64,000 nucleotides of DNA from positions 1 to 64,000 of the forward strand of contig CAJBLH010000303.1 in NCBI GenBank assembly GCA_903953895.1. The letters run 5' to 3'. Each line of letters starts with the position of its first letter. Position 1 is the first letter of the stretch. A program made the translations under genes and the position numbers. This stretch comes from an uncultured Desulfobacteraceae bacterium (GTDB lineage: Bacteria; Desulfobacterota; Desulfobacteria; Desulfobacterales; Desulfatirhabdiaceae). Of the stretch, positions 29,212-37,644 are shown piece after piece. The notes beneath the pieces are model-generated. The model was not told the DNA's origin and did no database searches. It saw only the letters and a program-made list of their open reading frames with translations.

Positions 29212-30057
29212 TCAAGCGAGTGCGGTACGAGTACTGACGATTGCACGGGCTGTGACAGCGCCAATCACGAACAGGCTGCCGATAAGCGCCAGTTTTCCGG
29301 GTGTCTCTCCGATGACCAGAAACACCCACAGCGGATTCAAAATGGGTTCGAGGGTTAAAATCAGCGTGGATTCAAGGGCCTGAATCTGCTTGATCGCAAT
29401 TGAATAGAGGACAAACGACAGCCCGATCTGAAATATGCCTAAATAAGCAATAATTCCGATGTGTTGAAAAGAAAAGCTTTCTTGCAGCATGGAAGGGAAA
29501 CCGATGACGGCGCCGATCAAATTTCCGAGCAGAATGGTGTTGGCCGGTGTGCCGTCTTTTTGCTTTCGCATGCAAAGCATCATCACCGCCATGGACATGC
29601 CGCTGATGATGGCGAGCAGATTTCCGGAAAAACCGTTGAAATTCATGTCATCGACAAAAAAGAGAAACAGTCCGGTGAAGATGACGGCCAGCGTTATCCA
29701 GTCGGCCCGATCTGGGCGTTCGTTCAGAAACCAGTACCCGAACAGAACGATATATATCGGAACCGTGTATTGCAGGAAGATGGCGTTTGCCGCGGTTGTC
29801 AGTTTAGTGGCCATAATGAAAAAAAGCTGGGTTCCGACATAGCCGGCGGCGCCGACAGCCTGAAGGCCTGTCCATCGAAACCGGGTGGGACAGCGCAGAT
29901 AAACCCAGAAAACGATGGTGGAAAGTATGCTTCGACCGCTCAAAATCGACAAGGGCTGCCAGGAAATGATTTTGAACAGCAGCCCGCTGCTGCTCCAGAG
30001 AATGGCTGTTAGAACCAGAAAAAAAATGGCCCGGCGACGGGATGCGGATGCGCTCAT
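29212..30057 (-). CDS. EamA/DMT-family transporter
   Basis: A 281-residue inner-membrane protein with ten predicted hydrophobic helices arranged as two EamA repeats. The second repeat is visible as GSLFVIGAV near the C-terminus and LEPILNPLWVFLVIGE before it. Members of the drug/metabolite transporter superfamily export or import amino acids, metabolites or drugs; this one cannot be assigned a substrate. The frame is open much further upstream, but the MSASASRRR start at 30057 gives the normal family length, puts a basic N-terminus before helix 1, and avoids overlap with the next gene. It lies 8 bases after the hypothetical gene at 30066-30548 and is probably in one operon with it. Confidence 0.88.
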   Translation of the reverse strand: MSASASRRRAIFFLVLTAILWSSSGLLFKIISWQPLSILSGRSILSTIVFWVYLRCPTRFRWTGLQAVGAAGYVGTQLFFIMATKLTTAANAIFLQYTVPIYIVLFGYWFLNERPDRADWITLAVIFTGLFLFFVDDMNFNGFSGNLLAIISGMSMAVMMLCMRKQKDGTPANTILLGNLIGAVIGFPSMLQESFSFQHIGIIAYLGIFQIGLSFVLYSIAIKQIQALESTLILTLEPILNPLWVFLVIGETPGKLALIGSLFVIGAVTARAIVSTRTALA

Positions 30058-30065
30058 CTGCTTTC

Positions 30066-30548
30066 TTAACCTTTGATGGGATGGACGGTGGCATTGCGGG
30101 CCTCGAAGAAACTGTCGGGCAGAAACGTGCGGAGCAGGTGATCTTCGTTGGGTAGAATGGGGCGCCAGGAGATTTTGTAGCAGGTTTCCAGGCCGGATTC
30201 CGGATCGGGTGTAAACTGAGCCACTTCCAGGGGTTCGGAGTGGTTCCAGCGGCCTTCGATCCACAGAACATTGTGCCGGGTCAGCGTGAAATCCCGGAAT
30301 ATCCGCCGGCCCATGGAATCGGCAACGCTGGTTTTCATGGGGCCGGGGGTTGTTTCCGTGGCCACGACCACATAGCGTTTCATGTGGATGACATCGGGCT
30401 GAGACAGGGAAAGATCGATGACTTTCAGGTCGCAGGACATTTCCCATTTTTTACGAAAAGCGCGGGTTGATTCGGTCATGGGCGCTTTCCATCGATAAGT
30501 TCCATCAAAAATGATCATGGGGGTTTCCAGATAAATGGCTTGGTTCAC
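30066..30548 (-). CDS. Conserved-looking protein of unknown function
   Basis: 160 residues if translation starts at the GTG directly after the stop codon of the upstream hydrolase; an ATG ten codons later (about 30518) is also possible. No signal peptide, membrane segment or known motif is seen. The composition is that of a soluble globular protein rich in Trp, His and Pro (for example EGRWNHSEPLEVAQF). It is packed without a gap between an alpha/beta hydrolase and an EamA exporter, so the three may act on a common compound. I do not recognise the family. Confidence 0.65.
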   Translation of the reverse strand: MNQAIYLETPMIIFDGTYRWKAPMTESTRAFRKKWEMSCDLKVIDLSLSQPDVIHMKRYVVVATETTPGPMKTSVADSMGRRIFRDFTLTRHNVLWIEGRWNHSEPLEVAQFTPDPESGLETCYKISWRPILPNEDHLLRTFLPDSFFEARNATVHPIKG

Positions 30549-31379
30549 CTACGGTTCAGATGACTTCATCATACCGTTTTCCCGCAGAAAAGCAAACACA
30601 TCCTTCCAGAAAAGATGCCAGTCGGGCGGGCAATCGTTGTGGCCGCAAGGGTAGGCGACGAGTTTGGCGTTTCGGCCGGCGGATGCCAGCGCAGCGGCAT
30701 GGGTAAAGGGGATGAGTTCGTCGTGCTGTCCGTGAAGAATCAATACGGGCCCCGGGTATTTCTGCAGCAGTCCGATATTGTTCATCGGGTCACGGATCAT
30801 GAAGGGAAAAAGCCCATACCGGGGGGCAAACGCGCGGATACTCGTAAATGTGGACAGCAACACCAGCCCGGCGGCGGGCCGTTCTTCAGCCAGGCTGCAG
30901 ACAATTCCCCCACCGATGGAGCGGCCAAAAAAAATGATTCTGCCGGGGTCAACCGTTTTTCGAGCGATCAGTTGATCGTATGCCGCTGCAAAAGCGCGGG
31001 TGATGCTTTTTTGCGATGGCTTTCCCGACGTGCGTCCGTATCCGGGGTATTCCACCAGCAGCAGGTGGATGCCGTTCGTGGATAAGGGCTTTAAATATTG
31101 CGGCCAGAAGTCGATCAATTCAGCATTGCCATGAGCGAAAATAACGGCAGGGCAGGGGCCTGAAAACGCCGCATCCGCCGGAATGAACCAGGTCTCGACA
31201 CTGTCTGTGCCGGTCTGGATCGAAAGAATTTCTGCCCCTTCGGGCCGGATCGGGTCAGTGTATGGGGGGATGACGCTGTGCGGGAAGATCATGGATCGCT
31301 GCAGGAAAAACACCAGCACCGCATAGGCCAGGTATGTTCCTGCGGCAGTCAGTAAGATTCGAATCATCGTTCGCATCAT
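30549..31379 (-). CDS. Alpha/beta hydrolase with N-terminal membrane anchor
   Basis: About 276 residues. A hydrophobic anchor at the N-terminus (IRILLTAAGTYLAYAVLVFF) is followed by an alpha/beta hydrolase fold of the YfhR/BEM46 type. The oxyanion region is FAHGNAE, and the nucleophile elbow is GRSIGG, giving the catalytic serine in GxSxG. The acid is likely in HGQHDELIPF and the histidine in PCGHNDC. The open frame continues upstream into a tandem repeat (31427-31557), which would add a repetitive serine/threonine-rich leader. The real start is more likely one of the ATG codons at 31379, 31376 or 31367, none of which has a strong ribosome site. Substrate unknown; esterase, thioesterase or peptidase activity is possible. 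Confidence 0.82.
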   Translation of the reverse strand: MMRTMIRILLTAAGTYLAYAVLVFFLQRSMIFPHSVIPPYTDPIRPEGAEILSIQTGTDSVETWFIPADAAFSGPCPAVIFAHGNAELIDFWPQYLKPLSTNGIHLLLVEYPGYGRTSGKPSQKSITRAFAAAYDQLIARKTVDPGRIIFFGRSIGGGIVCSLAEERPAAGLVLLSTFTSIRAFAPRYGLFPFMIRDPMNNIGLLQKYPGPVLILHGQHDELIPFTHAAALASAGRNAKLVAYPCGHNDCPPDWHLFWKDVFAFLRENGMMKSSEP

Positions 31380-31391
31380 TGCTTGCGTTGA

Positions 31392-31408
31392 CCGTTGACG
31401 GTCAACGG
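31392..31408. repeat. Short perfect palindrome CCGTTGAC-G-GTCAACGG
   Basis: Two 8-base arms with a single-base spacer, partly duplicated upstream (GTTGACCGTTGAC). It resembles the CCGTTCAC-based repeat at 25969-26027 and borders the TGGAC tandem repeat. Confidence 0.55.
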
Positions 31409-31426
31409 ATTTAAGGTAACACTCTA

Positions 31427-31557
31427 TGGACAGTATGGACTTTGTGGACTTTATGGACAAAGTGGACAAAGTGGACTTCATGGACAGTATGGTCTCTATG
31501 GCGTATCGAACTGTCCACAAAGTCCATAAAGTCCACCATGTCCACTTTGTCCATAAA
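31427..31557. repeat. Tandem 9-base TGGACNNNN repeat arranged as a large inverted repeat
   Basis: Seven consecutive 9-base units beginning TGGAC (31427 onward, with variable tails such as TTTG, TTTA, AAAG, AGTA) are followed after about 20 bases by five units in reverse orientation (GTCCACAAA, GTCCATAAA and so on, ending near 31557). The two halves can pair to form a long hairpin. The stretch lies between the hydrolase start and the DEAD-box helicase end and probably codes for nothing. Confidence 0.85.
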
Positions 31558-31608
31558 TGAAAATTTGCCTAAAGAAATCATGGTGGTTTTTTTTTCAGTA
31601 GCCCAACA

Positions 31609-32952
31609 CTACTGCCGCCGTCTTTGGCGGTATTCTGGCGATCCATAACCCTTTGCAGCGCCTGATGAAACGGAAGGCCGGGCGCCGCCTCCGGTACGGG
31701 GTCTTTCGGCAGGCGACTGGGCTTTACGCTCGGCTTTGGCTTTTGCACGGGATCGTTCTTCGGCCTTGCGGGCGCGGATGGCCGCAATGCGTTCGCCGAG
31801 CGGAACTTCCAGAGATTCGGTTGACTTGACCTGGTAATTGAAACCGGACAGGGTTCGTGTTGGCAGCCGTTTGGCGACAGCCCGCTCGATGGCCCGCAGT
31901 TCGCCTTGTTCTTCCGGAGAGACAAAGGTAAACGCCTCGCCGGTGGCCCCGGCGCGGGCGGTTCGCCCGACCCGGTGAATGTAGTCATCGGGAATGTGAG
32001 GAACATCGAAGTTGACGACATGAGACAGTGCTTCGATATCGATGCCGCGTGCGGCAACATCGGTGGCCACCAGAACCCGGTAGCGGCCATTCTTGAAATT
32101 GGACATGGCCTGGGTACGCTGGGCCTGGCTGCGGTTGCCGTGAACGCGGTCGCAGGCAACGCCGTGCCGATCCAGAAAATCGGCCAGGCGGTTGGCCCGG
32201 TGTTTGGTGCGCGTGAAGACCAGTGCGTTCTGAATATTGTTTCCCTGCAGCAATTCCAGCAGCAGGGCGGATTTCAGATCTTGGCGGACCGGGAAAACAG
32301 CTTGTTCAATACCCGTGGCCGGGGCTGAAGGTCTTTCGATATTCAGGTTGACTGGATTTTTCAACATCTGCCGGGACAGCTCGTGAATGGGAGCCGGCAG
32401 CGTGGCTGAAAAAAAGAGGGTCTGAGCAATGGGCGGCAGTTGTTTTAAAACCCGGCGGATATCGGGCAGAAACCCCATATCGAGCATGCGGTCTGCCTCA
32501 TCGAGTACCAGCACTTCAAGTCCTGAAAAATTGGCGTAAGGATACTGCATGTGGTCGAGCAGGCGGCCCGGACAGGCCACGATAATATCCACACCCCGGC
32601 GAAGGGCGCGTTCCTGGGGTTCCATACCGACTCCACCGTAAACGGCAGCAGCCTTGATGGGCGTATGTTTGGCCAGATCATTGAAAACTTCAACGATCTG
32701 GGCGGCCAGCTCCCGCGTGGGGGCCAGAACCAGCGCCCGTGTGGCGCCGCGTTTTGCGCCCATCAGTCGCTGAAGAATCGGCAGTGCGAAGGCGGCGGTT
32801 TTACCGCTGCCTGTCATGGCGCAGGCAAGTACATTGCGGCCCTCCATCGCCGGCGGAATGCCGTCTCGCTGAATGGGGGTGGGGGTGGTGAAACCAAGGT
32901 CTGAAATACCTCGCATAAGACTGGGGTGAAGATTGAAAGGGGTAAAACTCAT
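31609..32952 (-). CDS. DEAD-box ATP-dependent RNA helicase (RhlE-like)
   Basis: A 447-residue RNA helicase that should unwind short RNA duplexes, for example in ribosome assembly or mRNA turnover. The motifs are in order: Q motif (GFTTPTPIQ), motif I AMTGSGKT, Ia PTRELA, DEADRMLDMGF, SAT, and HRVGRTAR. The C-terminal 80 residues are basic and rich in Arg, Lys, Ala and Glu, a tail typical of RhlE types that bind RNA non-specifically. The frame is open 48 codons further upstream, but MSFTPFNLHPSL at 32952 matches the usual family N-terminus. Neither candidate start has a good ribosome site. It lies between the tandem repeat and the bat operon, and is not obviously linked to either. Confidence 0.9.
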   Translation of the reverse strand: MSFTPFNLHPSLMRGISDLGFTTPTPIQRDGIPPAMEGRNVLACAMTGSGKTAAFALPILQRLMGAKRGATRALVLAPTRELAAQIVEVFNDLAKHTPIKAAAVYGGVGMEPQERALRRGVDIIVACPGRLLDHMQYPYANFSGLEVLVLDEADRMLDMGFLPDIRRVLKQLPPIAQTLFFSATLPAPIHELSRQMLKNPVNLNIERPSAPATGIEQAVFPVRQDLKSALLLELLQGNNIQNALVFTRTKHRANRLADFLDRHGVACDRVHGNRSQAQRTQAMSNFKNGRYRVLVATDVAARGIDIEALSHVVNFDVPHIPDDYIHRVGRTARAGATGEAFTFVSPEEQGELRAIERAVAKRLPTRTLSGFNYQVKSTESLEVPLGERIAAIRARKAEERSRAKAKAERKAQSPAERPRTGGGARPSVSSGAAKGYGSPEYRQRRRQ

Positions 32953-33190
32953 TATAAGTACACTACACTTTCCGAGGACGTCCTGCATGGGTATGCGGCG
33001 CCGCTCAAACAATCCGGCAGGATATGTGGTAAACGGGGGACTGAGCCGGTGAAGGCCTCCGTTGGGTAAGAAACCCGGTGAGAATACTGTTACCATTCTT
33101 TCTCCCCATGACAGGGGCGGATAAATGATAACTTGCTATAGTCGCACATCGCCTGTGGTTTGCCAAGCTTTATTTTGAAGCGCCCCCCCT

Positions 33191-33946
33191 TTAGTAAATC
33201 ACGCCGGCCTCAGATTTTTTGATCCATCCGATTTTACCTTCCGAAAAAGTGATCCGGATATAATCATCCTTTTCTTTTTCGATTCGCACTTTGGCGCCGG
33301 CGTGAAGCACAAAGAGCTCTGTCGCATCATCGGTCAGCCCGGATCGGATCGATACTTTAGCCGGCAAAATAACGGCTTCCTGGATAAAGTCGGCTTCATA
33401 GTCATTGTAGACGGCAGTCAGCGTAAAGATGAGACAGAGGGTCAGTATGACATGGCGCAGCGTCTGGAAGGAATTTTTTCTTCGGGTCACCCGTAGCGCT
33501 GTCAGAAACCAGAAAATCAGATTGAAAAGGATCGCAGTCCATTGGATTTGCGTCTGCGATAAGAGATATTTCCAGAAAAACATGATCCGGACAAGGGGAA
33601 AATCCTTATCTCCTTTTTCATCCTTGGTGAGGGATTGGGCGGTTTCGTAGTTGAATTTGAGATCCGGATCATGCGGCAGAAGTTTCAGCGCCCGTTCATA
33701 CCACAACATGGCATTGCCGATATCCCCTTTTTTAAAATAGGCGTTGCCGAGATCATAATAAAGCTTGCCGTTGTTGATTCCTGAATCGGCTATCTGTAAA
33801 AAGGCGGCGGCGGCTTCGGCAAACCGATCTTCTTTGTAATCCCTGACACCATCCAGAAATGCTCGGGCGGTTTCGCCGGCTCCGGTGGTCTGCACCGAAC
33901 AAAGGATCATCAGAACAAATAAAAGAATATATCTGAACCCTTTCAT
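33191..33946 (-). CDS. batE: BatE-like TPR protein
   Basis: A 251-residue protein: signal peptide or first membrane helix, TPR repeats (about 28-105, with YYDLGNAYFKKGDIGNAMLWYERAL), two membrane helices (about 125-190), and a C-terminal SH3-like domain ending GWIKKSEAGVIY. This is the BatE layout of Bacteroides-type aerotolerance operons. The ATG overlaps the stop codon of batD (ATGA) and has GAGG 8 bases upstream, so translation is coupled. It is the last gene of the operon. Role in the membrane or periplasm, probably as an assembly partner of the other Bat proteins; the exact job is not established. Confidence 0.8.
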   Translation of the reverse strand: MKGFRYILLFVLMILCSVQTTGAGETARAFLDGVRDYKEDRFAEAAAAFLQIADSGINNGKLYYDLGNAYFKKGDIGNAMLWYERALKLLPHDPDLKFNYETAQSLTKDEKGDKDFPLVRIMFFWKYLLSQTQIQWTAILFNLIFWFLTALRVTRRKNSFQTLRHVILTLCLIFTLTAVYNDYEADFIQEAVILPAKVSIRSGLTDDATELFVLHAGAKVRIEKEKDDYIRITFSEGKIGWIKKSEAGVIY

Positions 33947-35760
33947 TTTGATATCCTCTTTACCTGTTCCCGGGTTTCCGACAGAAGGGTTTCGCGGCTG
34001 ATGGAATCCATTTCCTGGCCGCTGAATCTGGCGGAATCGATTCTTTCGAGCAGGTGGGTGACAGACCGGGTATCCTCTTCTGAAAACCCTTTGGACAATA
34101 AAATCGTTTCGGCTTCGGCATAGGTCAGCGATTCGCCTCTGACCCCGGCTTTGGCCAGCAGGCTTGAGGTCAGAGACCGGGACAGACAGGTTAAAAAACC
34201 TTCCGCCGAAACATCGGGTTTGCACGCATCTTTCAGCGCATGATCCGCTCGCTGCAGCATCAGGCTGGTGGGGTCCTCTTTTTTTTCCGTGCGCGTTACG
34301 TAAACTTTAACACATAGACAGAGCAGCGCAGGTACCAGAAGAAACGCCCAGAACCGAAACGGGGACATGTCTTGTTGGGGTTCCAGAGCATTCATGTCTT
34401 CTTTCAGGGGAAGAATATCCCTTCCCGTAAATTCCACATGCTTCTTCAATGGTTTAGACGCAGATACCGGAGCTGTTGAAAAGACTGTCGGATTATCATT
34501 GTCTTCGGCCGGAAGGACACGGATGGAAATGGGGTCGGTCAACCGGGTTTGATATCGGCCGCTGGGAACATCGAAAAAATTCAATGCAATGGGCGCCAGG
34601 GTATATTGGCCTTCTTTTAACGGAACCAGGGCCGTACGAAACACTTTTTCCCCGGAATAGCCGTTCACGCCGGCCTGGATATTTTCCTGAGGCGTATCCT
34701 TGTAGCTTTTGAACTCGTCGGGAACAAGAACTTCCGGAGCTGCCGCATCCACAATATTGCCGGCGCCGCTGACGGTCAGGGACAAGGTAGCGGATTCACC
34801 CACATTCAAAGAAACTTTATCCACCTGGCTTTGAATCTGAAATGCGCCTACGAGTCCGGAGAACTGCCCCTTGCCGTCGAACGGCGGCAGAGCCTTGACC
34901 GTAACGGTCACAGGTTCCGTCCGGATGATCCGGCGCTCCAACCTGTTTTGTCCGAAAAACGGATCATCCATCATGCCGAACGGGCTTCGACGCGTGGTTT
35001 GCCGTGTTGCCAGATCGCATTCGAGAGCTGCCGGATCGATCGTTTTGGGGCCGGCGCCGACAGGAACCAGCAGGATGGTAAGTTCTGTGACATTGTATTC
35101 CCGTCCGTTCAGGATGGTTCGGTAGGTTTTCTGGCTTTTTTCCACTTCCTTGGCCGTAAAACCGGTGAATTCGGGCCGCTGAAACCGGGCGTTGGCGATC
35201 TGAACTGCATTGAACAGCTTGAAAGTATAAACAATCGGTTCACCTTCATAAGGATTCGGCGTTGAAACATTTCCTTCCGCAAATACATCTTCGCTGCCGG
35301 TTTTCTCCTGGGTCTTCGGACTGACGATAACGACGATTTCCGCAGTTTTCAGCGCCCTGTCATCGGTTGTCACGCTCAGGGGGGGGATCACCAGGCGACC
35401 TTCTTTCAGCGGAATCAGCGTGTATGTGTGATTCACTTCTCTGGACATCCGGCCGTTGATGATCTGAACGCTGGTGCTTGTGCCGCCGGATATCATCTTG
35501 AAATCCCGAATGGGGGAAATGTCCACCGTTCCGTCTGCGCCTTTCACCGTTACCATCAGTTCAACGGACTCTCCGGGGCCTATCCGGGTACGATCTACTA
35601 CCGCCACGGCTTCTGCGGCATGAACAGCGGTACAGAGGCTAAAAACAGAAAAAACAGCCACAATCATCAAGCAGAAGAGATGTCGATACCGAATGGGGAA
35701 AACTCCAATCTCTGTCAGCCCCGTTGCCTCGGTATCGGTGGAAATGGTGCGGTCGCACAT
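33943..35760 (-). CDS. batD: BatD-like oxygen tolerance protein
   Basis: A 605-residue periplasmic protein anchored by a C-terminal helix (about 466-485, FWAFLLVPALLCLCVKVYV). An N-terminal signal segment is visible at about 27-48. The long middle region is made of repeated beta-sandwich stretches (VDRTRIGPGESVELMVTV and VSLNVGESATLSLTVSGAG have the same pattern), as in the BatD family. A cytoplasmic helical domain follows the membrane helix. BatD partners the von Willebrand A proteins BatA and BatB, and here it follows the BatB/C gene closely. Loss of Bat proteins affects oxygen or stress tolerance in Bacteroides; that role here is inferred. Confidence 0.82.
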   Translation of the reverse strand: MCDRTISTDTEATGLTEIGVFPIRYRHLFCLMIVAVFSVFSLCTAVHAAEAVAVVDRTRIGPGESVELMVTVKGADGTVDISPIRDFKMISGGTSTSVQIINGRMSREVNHTYTLIPLKEGRLVIPPLSVTTDDRALKTAEIVVIVSPKTQEKTGSEDVFAEGNVSTPNPYEGEPIVYTFKLFNAVQIANARFQRPEFTGFTAKEVEKSQKTYRTILNGREYNVTELTILLVPVGAGPKTIDPAALECDLATRQTTRRSPFGMMDDPFFGQNRLERRIIRTEPVTVTVKALPPFDGKGQFSGLVGAFQIQSQVDKVSLNVGESATLSLTVSGAGNIVDAAAPEVLVPDEFKSYKDTPQENIQAGVNGYSGEKVFRTALVPLKEGQYTLAPIALNFFDVPSGRYQTRLTDPISIRVLPAEDNDNPTVFSTAPVSASKPLKKHVEFTGRDILPLKEDMNALEPQQDMSPFRFWAFLLVPALLCLCVKVYVTRTEKKEDPTSLMLQRADHALKDACKPDVSAEGFLTCLSRSLTSSLLAKAGVRGESLTYAEAETILLSKGFSEEDTRSVTHLLERIDSARFSGQEMDSISRETLLSETREQVKRISK

Positions 35761-35793
35761 AATTTATTCCTTGGATCCTTCACCCGGCAATTA

Positions 35794-37644
35794 CTACCAG
35801 TCTTTTTCCACTTCGGTTTTTCGATATGCCGGAATCATCGCTTTTCCAGGCTGATCTTTCAGGCGGTTGAGAACATGCTCGGCATTTTTTTTCGCTTCAT
35901 TATTTTCGGAATCATCGGCCGGCTTTGATGGAGATGCCTCCTGCTGGTTCTGATTATCGGGTTTTTGCTGATCCGGTTTTGTTTCGGCGGTATTTTTCTG
36001 ATCTTCAGCGCCTTGTTCATTCTGATCGGCCATCTCTTTTCCGAAATCCGGTGAAGACTTGTCTTCTTCGGATTTCTTTTCATCCGGTTGGCCCTGTTCT
36101 CCCGGGTCTTGGGTGGATGGTTCGCTCTGATCCGCTTTTTTCTCCGGTTCCTGACCTTCCTGGGACGGGTCCTTCGATTCGGAATCTTCTTTGTTTTTGT
36201 CCTTATCGCCTGGCTGCTGTTGATTCTGCTGGTCTTTTACCTGCTCCATGACTTGCTTGACATATTCCAGATTCTGGCCGGCCTGGACATCATCAGGATT
36301 GAGTTTCAACGCCTCTTCATAATTCTTTACGGCATCTTCATATCGCTTTTTTCGAAAATCGGCATTGCCGAGATTGTAATAGGCTTTTTGCCGAAGCAGT
36401 TTGTTTTCGGCTTTGAGGGCTTCCTTATAGCTCTTGGCGGCTGATTCGAAATCACCGGTATGATAATAGGCATTTCCGATGTTGTATAAAATGTCCGGGC
36501 TGTCCGGATGGTCGAGCTGGGCATCGATAAAAAGTTTCAGGGCTTTGTCGTAAGCGCCCTGATTATAGGCGTCGATGCCTTCCCTCAACGGATTTCCGGC
36601 ATGAACCGGTACACTCCAGATCAACAGGAACGCCATTGCCAGGATGGCGGATTTTTGCCGGACTGCCGGTATGAGCAATTCAGCAGCCAGGGCGATAACG
36701 GCCAGGGCCAGCACCCACTGAAACCGGTCTTCCCAGATTTGTTTCTTGTCTGTGGAAAGGGTGGATGCTTCCATTTTTTCACGGATTTCGGTGGTATAGA
36801 TCACATCCAGATCCATATTGCCGGCAACGGAGCGCACATAAGCGCCACCGGTCAGAACTGCCATTTTCTTCAGTGTTTCCTCATCGAGCCTGGCCAGGAT
36901 GATATTTCCGGATCGATCTTTTTTGATCCCTCCGGTTTCTGCAGGAATGGGAACACCCTGATCACTTCCCACGCCAATGCAAAACAGCTTGACATCGGCC
37001 TTTCGGGCGTTTTCCGCGGATTCTATGGGATCGGCCTTGCCGGTGTTCTCTCCGTCTGTGATCAGGATAACGGCTTTCTGGGAATTTGCTTTCGGATCAA
37101 AGGCGGATAAAGAAGTGGCAATCGCACCTGAAATGTCCGTACCCCCGACAGGCATGGAATCGGGCGTTAAAGAATTCAAAAAAATATTGAAGGCTTCATA
37201 ATCCAATGTTAACGGGCACTGGAGAAATGCGGTTCCGGCAAAGGCCACCAGACCCATCCGGTCTCCTTGAAGCATGGTCAGCAGATCATAGATTTCCCGC
37301 TTGGCCCGGTCCAGCCGGGTCGGCTGAATGTCTGTCGCCAGCATGCTGCGGGATAAATCGATTGCAACGATGATATCCACGCCTTTTTGCTCGATGGTCT
37401 GCCATTTGTAACCATACTGGGGGCCGGACAGGGCGACACAGATGAACAGAAGTGAACACAGAATCAGCACTGCCTTGATCCACCGCCGTTTCGCGCCTGT
37501 TTCCGAAACAATGGCGGCAAGGCTTTTGGAGGATGCAAAACGGTTCAGAATGGTTTGCCGGGTTTTCATGCCGTAGAGGATCACCAGAAAAAAAACCGGG
37601 ATAGCCCAGATCAGAAACAGCATTTCAATTTGACTGAATTTCAT
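35794..37644 (-). CDS. batB: BatB-BatC fusion: von Willebrand A domain plus TPR and acidic tail
   Basis: A 616-residue membrane protein. Helices at about 8-25 and 58-72 are followed by a VWA domain (about 85-290) with the metal site D96-x-S98-x-S100 (AIDLSRS). A further helix lies at about 310-345. Three TPR units (about 352-475, such as YYNLGNADFRKKRYEDAVKNYEEAL) come next, and then a long hydrophilic tail (about 480-600) made almost only of Gln, Glu, Asp, Lys, Ser and Pro. In Bacteroides, BatB (VWA) and BatC (TPR) are separate proteins; here they are one chain. The start overlaps the batA stop codon by 4 bases. It probably forms a membrane complex with BatA and BatD under control of the MoxR ATPase. 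Confidence 0.85.
   Translation of the reverse strand: MKFSQIEMLFLIWAIPVFFLVILYGMKTRQTILNRFASSKSLAAIVSETGAKRRWIKAVLILCSLLFICVALSGPQYGYKWQTIEQKGVDIIVAIDLSRSMLATDIQPTRLDRAKREIYDLLTMLQGDRMGLVAFAGTAFLQCPLTLDYEAFNIFLNSLTPDSMPVGGTDISGAIATSLSAFDPKANSQKAVILITDGENTGKADPIESAENARKADVKLFCIGVGSDQGVPIPAETGGIKKDRSGNIILARLDEETLKKMAVLTGGAYVRSVAGNMDLDVIYTTEIREKMEASTLSTDKKQIWEDRFQWVLALAVIALAAELLIPAVRQKSAILAMAFLLIWSVPVHAGNPLREGIDAYNQGAYDKALKLFIDAQLDHPDSPDILYNIGNAYYHTGDFESAAKSYKEALKAENKLLRQKAYYNLGNADFRKKRYEDAVKNYEEALKLNPDDVQAGQNLEYVKQVMEQVKDQQNQQQPGDKDKNKEDSESKDPSQEGQEPEKKADQSEPSTQDPGEQGQPDEKKSEEDKSSPDFGKEMADQNEQGAEDQKNTAETKPDQQKPDNQNQQEASPSKPADDSENNEAKKNAEHVLNRLKDQPGKAMIPAYRKTEVEKDW

Noticed and set aside
30058-30447. 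N-terminal extension of the EamA transporter by 130 codons
   Set aside because: The extension is another frame of the hypothetical gene at 30066-30548, rich in Arg, His and Pro, and not membrane-like.
31380-31520. Serine/threonine-rich leader of the alpha/beta hydrolase (MKSTLSTLSIKST type)
   Set aside because: It is a translation of the TGGAC tandem repeat. The hydrolase has ordinary start codons after it, at the edge of its membrane anchor.
31427-31557. CRISPR-like appearance of the TGGAC array
   Set aside because: Units are only 9 bases with a 5-base fixed core and no true spacers, the two halves run in opposite directions, and no cas gene is present.
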